Shown here in pieces: positions 10,599 to 22,100 of a stretch of DNA of 64,000 nt (the first letter of the stretch is position 1; each line of letters opens with the position of its first letter). The notes under the pieces are model-generated. The model was given only the letters and a program-made list of their open reading frames with translations, had not been told where the DNA came from and did not search any database. Position numbers and translations under genes: made by a program. Origin of the DNA: Leguminivora glycinivorella (lineage: Eukaryota; Arthropoda; Insecta; Lepidoptera; Tortricidae); contig NC_062971.1 in NCBI RefSeq assembly GCF_023078275.1, positions 4,960,001 through 5,024,000 on the forward strand, given 5' to 3'.

Positions 10599-10956
10599 CA
10601 ACTAGGGAACAAATCAAATTATTTTATTGAATATTTTTTGATTTGTTCTTTTTTCAAGTAGTCACACTACTATATATAAATTTAAATAGATATCATACAC
10701 GAAGGAAAAAACACAAGCACTAATTGCACTAGGAGGTGCAAGCACTAATTGCTCGCCCTTAGAGTTGGTCAAAAGGCGCCTAGCCTTATCAGAGATAACA
10801 TGCACTAGAGAAATTTCGTCGGGTACCACGGCGGGCGGGTGGTCTAGTGGTGAAGACGTTAGCCGCGTAAGCTGAAGACCCGGGTTCGTTTCCCGGCTCG
10901 GCCACCAGTGGGCCTTGTCGTTTTTTCTTTCGTGTATGATATCTATTTAAATTTAT
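10599..10956. mobile_element. Nested tRNA-like retroposon inside foldback copy 2
   Basis: AATACCATATTA is present once in foldback copy 1 but twice here (10587-10598 and 10957-10968), so the intervening 358 bases are an insertion with a 12-bp target duplication, as expected for retroposition. The insert contains a tRNA-like block at 10838-10907. It also has an unusual inverted pair, with AAATTTAAATAGATATCATA near 10679 and its complement near 10935, bracketing the tRNA-like part. It may be two events, one nested in the other. Confidence 0.65.
10838..10907 (+). repeat. tRNA-like (SINE promoter) sequence
   Basis: An A-box-like TGGTCTAGTGG and a B-box-like GGGTTCGTTTCCC at tRNA spacing. The ends GGTGGTC and GGCCACC can pair as an acceptor stem, followed by A. 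The middle does not fold into a clean anticodon arm and the block is embedded in repeat sequence, so I read it as a Pol III promoter of a SINE rather than a working tRNA gene. Confidence 0.6.
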
Positions 10957-11835
10957 AATACCATATTAATTCTCCATCTGCAAACTGTTTTTAAGTTATG
11001 TTCTTGGCCTAGTGATGATGTGTATTGTGTAATTTTTATCGGCGTCAGGATAATAACCATATCGACATTCATGCATTAAAAAGGACATGAATGATAATTG
11101 GTAAGAAACAAAGAATATAATACTTCACTAGTAAGAAACCAGAAATCAGGAGCCGATATAGTGTGGTCACCCTACATGATACATTTGTATGAGAAAAGTT
11201 ATGTCTGAATATCTTTAAAACCAGACAACGAATATAAAATATTAGATGGCGGATATTTAGTAAAATTTTTTACTAAATGTTGAAGTACTTTCGAGTGTCT
11301 GTGGTACTACAAATCTTAAGATATTACATTTTTAACTTTCTCAAAACGTGTGGACTGAGTAAGCACTTACAAAAATTTATTATAAAAAAACCTGACACGT
11401 TAATGGTTCGTTTTGTATTTTACAAATTCCCATTTCACTTTTACTAAACTATACACATATAATAGCGGTCTAAATCTTATGTTTTTCATCAAAATTCGGC
11501 TTTTCAAAAGTGTGAGGATTGAGTGAGCATAAGAAACTATTTGTAAAAAATTAAATACGTAACTAGGTGATCTAAAATTTATAGAGGTAGGTTGGCATAT
11601 TTTTTACTAAATGTTAGTATATAAATATTATATGTTAAATGAATACATTCACTGTTTTCATTGGTAGTTTGTGAGAACTGAGTGAGCACATGCTAATGAC
11701 TGTATCTTTTGATTTATCTTTTTACAAATTCAGAGATTCGTTTTACAATTGTTTTAGAACTTTTACTAAATGACCAGCATATTTTTTTTTATTTTCGGAA
11801 GGTGCTCACTCAATCCACATGAACACCACTAACTC

Positions 11836-12583
11836 CTCGTATACTCAGACCCATGCGTGGGAATTTTAATCTAATATTTTAAAATGCCACTTTTTCAATT
11901 GTCAAAAATTGACAGGCGTCATACGGTGGGGTCTGAGTATTGAATAAATGACTGCATCGAGTAGGTACTTATACCATGCTTATACTTATCTATAGCGTGC
12001 AACGCTACCTCTGAAAATACATCCTAGCTACTGTCATGGGCACTGGTAATGGCCCTCTTAATTTGTAGTCAATAGACAGGCTAAGCTTAGTCTGCTGTTG
12101 CAGGGTATTTGATAGCAGCGACTGGGCAAGTGTTACCTAAATGGGAAACATCCATGAAATTGTGATATAAAACGACATGCAATTATGAAGGATTCGTGTT
12201 ATGAATATGAAACCAAAGGCCTTGCAATTCGCCAACGCTCAAATCAGGACAGTAGTCGTTAGACAGGCAGCAGATACATCTGAGCGGGCTGGGAAACATA
12301 TACGAGTAGGTACTTTGTCATTTTCGTACTTCGTACGCAACTAGCAGGGAAATTAAGTAACTAACACGCGCAGGCACTGAAATGCATATTAAGTATTAAA
12401 CTTCATAGTTAAAGCCTGATCAGAAATATACTACTATTGTCAGGATGGCGCTGTTATTCTGATGTATGGGGTGGCAGTTCAGAATAGTATGAAGAAAATA
12501 GTTCTAATGTAATTCCGTAACATGGCGCGTAGTCATATATTTCTGGTCAGGCGTTTATAAATGCGAAGAAGAGTCTTGGAATG
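11836..12583. other. Intergenic sequence, nothing recognised
   Basis: AT-rich sequence between foldback copy 2 and the MITE at 12584. I see no ORF with coding character and no repeat structure other than short simple motifs. Confidence 0.4.
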
Positions 12584-12729
12584 TACAGTCAACCAATTGG
12601 AACCATAGGTCACTACAACCAATACGATAGTACTCTTTATTATACTGTGCTACAACCAAGCCTAGACACTTGCACCAGCGCCGCCTGGCGGGATAAAATG
12701 TCAGTGTGCCTCCTCATTGGTTGACTGTA
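12584..12729. mobile_element. MITE with TACAGTCAACCAAT termini
   Basis: The inverted termini TACAGTCAACCAAT (12584) and ATTGGTTGACTGTA (to 12729) bracket 146 bases. A relative with the same termini lies at 27680-27820. The TA at each end may be the target duplication, which would fit a Tc1/mariner-type miniature element. Confidence 0.7.
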
Positions 12730-12986
12730 GGTATTAATGGTTACATTAATCAACCAAGCGTTCAAAGGGTTAACCGTCAGTATTTGGAACTGGCAGCTAA
12801 TGACATAACTCACGTCAAGCTCAAGTCTCACTGAAGTTCTTTATTCAACTTCTTTCACATCCGTCATTATGCATCTTATCCGTGTATCTTTGGTTAACAT
12901 TTTAACGTAAATTAATTTATTGTAGTAACTTCTCATTAAAATTGTATTAGTTAAGTTAAACACTTCATGTTCCTTGTTAGATTGTA

Positions 12987-13121
12987 ATGGAGTGTAAGGC
13001 AAGTGAAAGTAAGAAATTGTTTCAAGTGTTCGATGCATCTAAACGTAAGCGTGGAAAAAAGAAAAGGGAAGAAGAGGGCGGCAGGTCCTTAGCACGTTCC
13101 GCTAGTGATTGTTCTACGAGC
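12987..13121 (+). CDS. Unknown gene, exon 1 (possible start)
   Basis: ATG at 12987, then 45 codons to a strong donor GTAAGT. Reads MECKASESKKLFQVFDASKR, then a Lys/Arg/Glu run and a Ser-rich end (ARSASDCSTS). Phase 0 at its end matches exon 2. The start is chosen as the first ATG in the open frame; an acceptor-like TTGTTAG sits six bases upstream, so an earlier non-coding exon is likely. Confidence 0.5.
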
Positions 13122-16100
13122 GTAAGTAAAATAAGCGCCTGGCAAAATATATTTGCAACGAATAAAAATTAACTATGAGATGAGCAAAGGTTTCTAAAGC
13201 GTAGAATATAACTGATGCGCGCCGCTACTCTTGTTTACATGGGATACGCACATATTGACAAGTTGTGGGTCAACGGCTGAAACGATTTGATTTTAAATGA
13301 AATCGGGTGGTTGCTCCTATAAGAAAAGCTCCTGTAGAAAATCTCTTAGCAATAAAGTAGCTATAGCCATAGGGTTATAGCAATAGACAAGAGTTAATAC
13401 ATTTTCACGACACCAACTCGTAAAGATCAATTTTGTTATTCGAAAACGGATAGCAAAATTGCATTTTATCCACGAGGGTGCAAAGTAATTTCATACAAAT
13501 TTTAACTTGATGCCTTGAGCTGGTTGGTAGAATTTACCTACAAATCATTATTTTGAATTATAAAATTTGAATAGATTGCTAGATTTGATTTATTTTGATG
13601 TTTTATAGTCAGTATTTTGTTCGTGTTGGTGTGGTGAATTAATTCTGTTTCACTCGGTGGCAAAGTTTGTTTAATCTACGTGACTTGAAATCCTCGCAAC
13701 GCTCAAGATTCCACTTTTTGAACCACTCGCTACTCTCGCGGTTCAATATTGGAATCTTTCGCTTGCGCGGGTATTGGCACGTGCGGCAGGCCTACGTTAC
13801 TCGCTCGCTAGCAGTTGCCTCAGGTAACAAGTGGCCGAGAGGTGCCACGCGCCCGCCAGTGTAGTCGCGTGGCGTGGCATATATTACCTACTATTCTTCT
13901 GAGTTTTATGTAGTAACTTATTACTATTAGTTAAATAAAGCGTAGGTGTTTGTCGGTTTGCGGGCAAGTGAAGGATCTGTTACGTTAGTAACTTATTAAC
14001 CTTTTCAACGCTTTTCCTCCCGTGTCAAAAAATGCCATAGACGCCAAAAAGTCAACTGGTGAAGAGCGAGTAGGAAAGTCGCTTTGACAACGTCCGCCAT
14101 AGCCTTTTTAGTGGTCGTTGGCGTGGTGGGCACGACAGCACTCGACCACTTTAATGGCTCTTGGCGTTGAAAAGGTTAATAATCGATGCGTGCCGTTAAA
14201 CAACAACTTTGCACCCTTGTAAAAAAACAAACAACTATTACCTACCACTAAACACGAGTAGCCAGTGACAAATGCATGAATTCGCAAAAAACACGTGACT
14301 GTGACAAGGCAGGGATTAAAATAAATATTCCCATTGACCGTGATCCATCTGTTGCAATTACGTTACGCTAATCGTAATCATGCTCCCAAAGCAGGGTCAG
14401 CTCCGAGTGGTGTCAGCCAAAGCCAGTCTACAAGAAACTCTTCCTTCGAAAACTGATGCTTTTCCGAGTCACGATGAGAGGTGATACATGAAACAAATTA
14501 TCTACTTACGTGTTTTTTATATTTTCTGTTGGTAAGGTTAACTTGAACTTCCGCTTATGATTAGGACCGCCGACAGTAGCCCCTCGGTCCGGTCTCAAAG
14601 TTCGCCGCGCCGACACCGACGTCCCACGTAAGTTTTCTGCCTGCTAATTGGTGCGAGGGTTAACAATGTGGTAAAGGTTTACTTTATGAGTGGGTTAGGT
14701 AGTCATATGACGTCAAATGATTGCTGAAGATGACTCAAGTATAGATAGATATAGATAGTGCCATCACGATGAACTGACACACAGATTTTTCTTAATCTAG
14801 CCCTTAATGGCATGACATAGAAAAACGCTTCTCCACCTCGTAAATGTAGAGGTAGCTTTTGAGGAAGAAAACAGATAGGTGTAAGTACATAAGATGGGTA
14901 CTTACTTATAGGCCATTACTTAGGCCTGTACCTATGGTTGGGGTGAAGACTTAATACCTAAGCCTGATATTTTGCAAGTAGGTCCAGCAGGTTTAGCGCT
15001 GCATCTTGTGTATTATAATTCAAAGCGGTAATTTTTCTACAGCAGAAGAGATAACATGTCACTGGCTTTGAAGGCGGGCCTTGCGTCCACTCCCCGTTCT
15101 GGATCACCTCCACGAGTAAGTTAGTTTAAACGATCTGAAATACTGTGTAGCCGCCATTCAGTGTCCGGCGAATTCGAAATACTTACGATCAGATATAATA
15201 TTTTCCAAAGGTTTACAATAGGTTCGGTACTTGGCTAAAACGGTCAAGTGTGGAAGTGGTGGTTATTGTATGGTTCCTGATACTAACGTGATTGATATAC
15301 TGCGTGGCGACTGCATTTCTAGATAGATACATACATAAAATAAGTTTTTGACGAATATTACTTTTGAGTCGTAAAACTCCGATCGGTCTGTTAAGTTGTT
15401 AGACAAATAAATCTGACCGATTCATCAGAATATAATTTTTCGTAAATATAAATATATCGTAATGAGATTAACACTTTCGAAACCGGGCTCTACGCGGCGC
15501 TACGACATTTTCGCTACATACGGGGAAACCCATGTAATCGGCTACGCTTCTACGAGCGGTGTACCCGACAGTCGGGTTCTTGGTAGCGAAAGTGTTAATG
15601 TGACTAATTTGTTTGATTTAGGAAGGCGACGCCACTTTCGAGTCGGTGCCGCATGATCAGGGTTCTTTCATCTACGCCTTCCTAGAAGAAGCTATTAAAA
15701 GGGACAAAAAGAAGTAAGCCATGCAGTAATTGTGACTACTAATTGTTAGGTACTATGTAATATGTGTTACAGCTTTGACACTTTCTAATAGCTGTGGCTT
15801 GTTTCACCACAGTGACAATTGTCGCCCGACAGTGACACTTCGCCTGTTAAACAAGGAAATATTGACGATGAGTAACAATGTTACTTATTAACCCAGAAAT
15901 AGGCACAGAAATTGTCACGTGTTAAGTGTCAACTGGTGGATTGATTGTTTCAAAAGTGATAATTTGGTCAACTAGCGGATGTAGTAGTACCTAACGAAAA
16001 CGAATATGGACGAATGGATGTGTGCATGCAGGAAAATGCTTTCACTCGTAATTTGGTGCAGGCAACGTCAAGCCCGTCGCCACGAGGAGCGAGAGCGCGG

Positions 16101-19100
16101 GGGCCGTCCGAGGACGTCGTCCCCGAGCGAGCGCGAGCCCCGCCACCACCGCGACCACCGCGAGCACCGCGAGCATCGCCACCACCGCCGCCGCGACGAG
16201 TCGCCCAAGGAACTAGACAAGTAGGTGTGACGAGGCACGAGGACGGCATCCCCGAGCGAGTGCGAGCCCCGCCATCACCGCGACCACCGTGACCACCGCG
16301 AGCACCGCCACCACCGCCGCCGCGACGACTCGCCCAAGGAACTAGACAAGTGGGTGTCACGAGGCACGAGGACAGCGTCCTTGACCGAGCGGGAGCCCCA
16401 CTACCACCGCGACCACTCCGGCCGCACCGGGAGCACCGCGAGCATCGCCACCACCGCCGCCGTGACGAGTCGCCCAAGGAACTGGACAAGTAGGTACTCC
16501 ACGTCATGCAGTTGTCACGAGGAACGAGAACGTCGTCCCCGAGCGCGCGGGCACCCACGCGAGTATCGCCAGATCGCCACCGTCGCCGATGCGACGACTC
16601 TCCCAAGGAGCTGGACAAGTAGGTGCTCCGCGTCAAGCTCGTCACCGCAAGGAACTACTTAGAATGCGGGGGTTTTCCGAGAACTTCTTCCCCGAACCAG
16701 CGGGAACCATATCGCCAGATCACCACTGGCTCGCGACGATTCACCTAAGGTATTCAACTAGACAAGTAAGTCCCCTTGGAGCCTAGGACAATTGGTGCAA
16801 TCGCTTGTATGAGTGAGTATTACCTGGCTATAATGCATTAAGCGCGATTTAACAGTGGCAAAACACAAGCGTGGCTATGTATTACCTTGTATCGTGTTAT
16901 TATGTTATTATCATATAGCTACCTAATAAACTAATGCACAGTTATTATTATTCTTTGGTTGCAGTCTAGTAACATACAATAAGAAATATGTAATACCAAA
17001 CTCAAATGGAAGAGAAGACCAAACTCAAATGGAAGAGACTGGAAGAGATCCCATTAAGGGATAAGTCCGCCTACATTGTATATTACTGACTCTGTAACTG
17101 TGTCTCTTTTGTTTCCTTTATGTACAATAACGCTTATACATACATACATACAAATTCGTAACTTGTTTATCGGCAGGCCCACAAAAATTGAGAATCCAGC
17201 GCCAGGTATTGATCAAACTGCTTTGATTGAAACTTTCGCCAAATTATGCGCTACGCTAAGCGCGAAGACAGAAAAACCTAGCAAAAATATCGTAAGTGAA
17301 ACCTTGCTATATTTCATTACTCATTACCTTTGTGGTATCGTCTTTAGTTAAGTTTTAAAATCCGTCCCAAAAGTCCTTTTGTCAGTTATTCCTAAACTCA
17401 CTTTCGTCTGCGTAGTTTTTGTCATCTTTGATGATATGAGAAGTTTGACCTTTTCTTATTTTAGCTTATTCGTTATTGTGAATATTGTGTCGTAAGGCTC
17501 GTAAGTGTGAGAATGAATTCTTTGTCATGTTTCAGCAACGTTCCCTGAGCCATAAGTCACTGCAATGTGAAGGTGTATCAAAACAAACCTGTCACGATGT
17601 CGACCATCGCCCCGTGAAGTTGACCAATCATGAAAATTCTCAAGCCAATATACCTTTGTCATTAGCACGAAGTCAGGAAGATACTAGTGCTCGAATTCGT
17701 AGTCGAGATAACATTGTCTCGTCTCGCTCGCATATAGTACAAGCGAGGGACAGAAGTTCGTACTGCGTCCCGTATGACAAAGAAAATACTATCGGAGAAC
17801 AACAACGGCACAGAGAACAGTATACTAGCAAACTAGATATCAGCGGATCGAAAATGCACACCTCGGCAGATAGACGACATGAATATGCTCCTAGAGCCGT
17901 TCCCACAAGAAGTGTTCTCAACCAATCTTGCAGAGATTACAGGGAACAACATCCCAACCGTGATCCCCTCCGAGAATGTGACTATCGTAGAGATAATGAC
18001 AGGGAATATGATCGTGATATAGAACTCAATAGAGACTACGATCGAGTTGTTGAACCTAATAGGGAAAGACCCTACGACGATGACAAGAAAAGGTCCTACA
18101 ACCAAACCAGTAGGAGCTACGATATCCGCCGGGACTGTTACTTGGAGGACGACCGACAGCACAGAACTACAAGAAGTGATAATCATAGAGACAGGTATTG
18201 TGACGAAAGACGTTACGAAGACAGATACCGAAAGAGGTGCGAAGATTTGGAAAAACGCGATAAGTATTATGAAGACAAGCCGATAGTTTCTCGCGATCGC
18301 AACTACCACATGTTTAAAGAAAGCAGAGATCGTCGAAATAAGAAAAACTTGGAGAGATTTGAAAGAGCTTCGGTAACATCGAGAGAAGAGGAATTTAAAG
18401 AAAGGTGTTCTGAAAGAGAAAGGGATTCTGGGCTTAGTGTGGCGGATGGTGAGAGTACCGCTAGTGCCCGGAGTAACTACTTAAGATTGGTGAAGGTTCG
18501 TAAATGTTGATTGGTTGATCTCACTCTACTGATATTGAATGACTTACTTAGAAGCTTTATTTTTATTAAACCAGTCATTTTGTTGGGTACATAATGTTAC
18601 CTCTATAAAATTTGCAGCAAGAAATTATGGAGCAAAGGGAAGCCATGGACAAAATGATGAACTTATGGAAGGAGTTGATGCGATGCTTTAAGAGTTATTC
18701 ACAAACATCGGGGGAGAAAGCTGTAACTGTAACTATTTTTTTTTAACAACTAAAATATTTATCCTGATATTATAAGTCGTTCAAAATAACCGATATCCTA
18801 AACTACGGAAAACATGTATATGCAATAGCAATTAGTGACTTTGCAGTAGGTAACTATTATTGCACATGATAAAATCGGGATGTTGTAATATTCAGTTAAC
18901 TTGAACCATAGTATTTTCCACAAGTCATGATAATTATTATGAATTATCTCTACACATGACATAGTAGATAGATTCTAGACCTGCACGCTGTAATATTTTA
19001 TGGAACCGGTGTTTAAGAGAGGTCAAAAAGGGGAATGGCGTGTGTAACAATTTGAGGTGAAGCGATAATAAAGACATCATGAGTATTATTTGAGCCAGTT

Positions 19101-22100
19101 AAACAAAGTTGCATACCTACAATACTTTTTCTACGATCATGCACTTTACATTTTTTGAAATATACACAGTTGGCTGGATTTTGACATAAAGTTCGACAGA
19201 TTGGAAAAACATGTCTATGGTTTGATGTTTCCCATAGGGGTAGGCAGAGACCACGAAATTTCATTCCGCTACGATCCTGAAAAGCTTCTTTCGCTTCCTT
19301 CATATGCATAATTCCTAATATATCCTTCGGGTCTGTTATTAAAGAGTCCAGAGTACAATCGTTGACGCTAGGTAGACTATAGTTCTTATTATCTCTCTCT
19401 ATCGCCCTTCCGTTACTTCCGTATCGGTAGGACAGTGCCACTACGTTCGTATTCGTTCGGTACGGAGTACTTTTAGGTGCAGACCCCGTGCAAAAATACC
19501 AAAAAATTGAATGTAATAATTGTTTGGTCAGGAATCAGCGGCGAACAGCGCCCGCGATTCCGCAGCGGCGCAGCTGCGGCTGTGGCGCGAGTGCATGCGG
19601 CGCTACGAGACCGTGGCGCGGGACGTCGGCGACACGGACGCCAGGCTCATACAGACCACGGTACGCTCAGTATAGAATAAGGTTAGGAATCAGCGGCGAA
19701 CAGCGCCCGCGATTCCGCAGCGGCGCAGCTGCGGCTGTGGCGCGAGTGCATGCGGCGCTACGAGACCGTGGCGCGGGACGTCGGCGACACGGACGCCAGG
19801 CTCATACAGACCACGGTACGCTCAGTATAGAATAAGGTTAGGAATCAGCGGCGAACAGCGCCCGCGATTCCGCAGCGGCGCAGCTGCGGCTGTGGCGCGA
19901 GTGCATGCGGCGCTACGAGACCGTGGCGCGGGACGTCGGCGACACGGACGCCAGGCTCATACAGACCACGGTACGCTCAGTATAGAATAAGGTTAGGAAT
20001 CAGCGGCGAACAGCGCCCGCGATTCCGCAGCGGCGCAGCTGCGGCTGTGGCGCGAGTGCATGCGGCGCTACGAGACCGTGGCGCGGGACGTCGGCGACAC
20101 GGACGCCAGGCTCATACAGACCACGGTACGCTCAGTATAGAATAAGGTTAGGAATCAGCGGCGAACAGCGCCCGCGATTCCGCAGCGGCGCAGCTGCGGC
20201 TGTGGCGCGAGTGCATGCGGCGCTACGAGACCGTGGCGCGGGACGTCGGCGACACGGACGCCAGGCTCATACAGACCACGGTAAGTATGCTCAGTATTCA
20301 GACTCGCTTAGAAGTCGAAGTACGAAGACGCATGCGATTTCACTGAGGTTACGTACACACCAATCAAATACTTACCGCGATGTAATGAAACTCGCATGCA
20401 TGTTCGCCCTGAATGGGCCCTTAAGAACTGCACAGCAGGCAAGTTGAGAGGGTATTGGCTTGAGAGGCTTGATTATAGCCTCTACCATTTGGATAGTGTT
20501 TTATAAAGCCATAACCATGATGATTATACCTAGATATTTTTCTGCCACGAACGTCGTTGTGTGTTTGACAAAATAAAAATATCGACAATCTTTTTATCGA
20601 TAAATAGCCTCACATGAGGTTATTAATTACCCCTAATAATAATCTCTAAAATCTTGAATAATCATGTAAGAAATTATGTAAACTATTAAAATATGGTTAT
20701 TCGATTTATTATTATTGTCCATTTATTTTCAAATATGTGACATTTGTATAAAACATTAATGTTATATAGACATAAATTCAAGCCTATATTCCCTAAACGG
20801 GGTAGTCAGAGCACATGAAAGTACTCAAGATTCAGTGCCACGGCAATAATTAATGACATAATTATAATAATGTAAGTTATCGATGAACTAAATATCGGAA
20901 GGAAGTCACTTAGTGTCACTTCGTTCGTGCCAGAAAAATGTCTAGGTATAAGTGCGTTTTCACATTATCCGATCCGATATCGGATGTCGGACCGATATCC
21001 CAAACATCACAGGCGCCATCTTGGATTTTTTCCATTGAAATCCTTCCGACATCCGATATCGGATCGGATAATGTGAAATCGGACTAATGATGATGAACGA
21101 TGTCTTAATCGAGAAACTGACAAAGGCCTCCAGACATAAACAGTAGCTGACCGAATCAATCTTTGAAATGTAATATTTACACTCAACGTCCAGTCCATAA
21201 GGAAACAAGCATTACCTACGTTATGTTTGAATCTACTATTATACTATCATCATTGGCCTCAAAGTCTATAACAGACTATACAAGCAGTGTCAAGTGGGGC
21301 GACAGCGTTTTTCATGGAAATGTAAGCCAATACGGGAGCGACAAACACGACCTGTGTGCACTTGGCGAACACGTATCGCGCTGATGACGCTTGGCGCGCT
21401 TGCGAGTGTCGCAAACCAAGCATTGTCGTGGATTTTGCGTCCGTCGAACACCAGTTTGCGCCATTTGTCCCTGTCCTCGGCAAGCTCTTCCACTATAGGT
21501 AGGTACAAATCCCTCAATGCATAAATATAATTACATCATTCGAGCTCTTTGGACTTTCTAGGTATATTTAAAACTTAGCAGATACCTACCTCTATCAATT
21601 TCAATGTCATCAACTCCCCACCAGTAAACTACTATGCTCCAACGTACGACTTGAATTACCTCCATTAGGAATGTATGTTCACGACCCACTTCAAACCTTG
21701 TTGTATACAGGAGGAGATCAATAAACAGCGCTCGGAGATGGCCGAGATGGCTAACATGTGGCAGGAGTGTCTGCAGCGCTACCGCGAGATGAGCAACGAC
21801 TTCAACAACCTCAAGCAGAAGGTAACTCACTGTCCCTATATTAGGGTAGAATACTCAATTATTGTCACAGTCATGGTCGTTATATATCTTACCATGTAAT
21901 CAGGGAAATTGTTAATTGTTTAGTGAAGTTCAGGTTTTCAACAGTGACATTTATCTTCTCCATCAAATGTTACTTTTTCTTGTGACGCGTGATTTTTGTG
22001 TTATAAATAATTTTAAAGCCCCTTATCAGCTTTTTACTACTCGAAGAGGTAACCTAAATCTGTAATATTTCCTACTTGACTACTGTTTCTTCGGTGACTT

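Larger units (their letters stand above)
9832..11826. mobile_element. Foldback transposon, copy 2, with 9-bp target duplication
   Basis: Same family as the element at 7670. The arms run from 9832 to about 10580 and from about 11100 to 11826, with the same modular GCTCACTCA and TTTAGTAAAA motifs. CACTAACTC is found directly at both flanks (9823-9831 and 11827-11835), a 9-bp duplication different from that of copy 1, so the two are independent insertions rather than one duplicated segment. The central region is interrupted by a nested retroposon (10599-10956). Compared with copy 1, the end of the right arm's central side is shortened and the central hairpin is missing. Confidence 0.85.

Noticed and set aside
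10838..10907. Functional tRNA gene
   Set aside because: A and B boxes and an acceptor-like pairing are present, but there is no clean anticodon arm and the block is within a retroposon with target duplications.
16006..16662. Separate plus-strand proteins through the exon 6 copies, and the minus-strand 225-codon frame
   Set aside because: The copies contain frame-breaking indels and lack acceptors. The minus frame is the complement of CCACCGCGA repeats.
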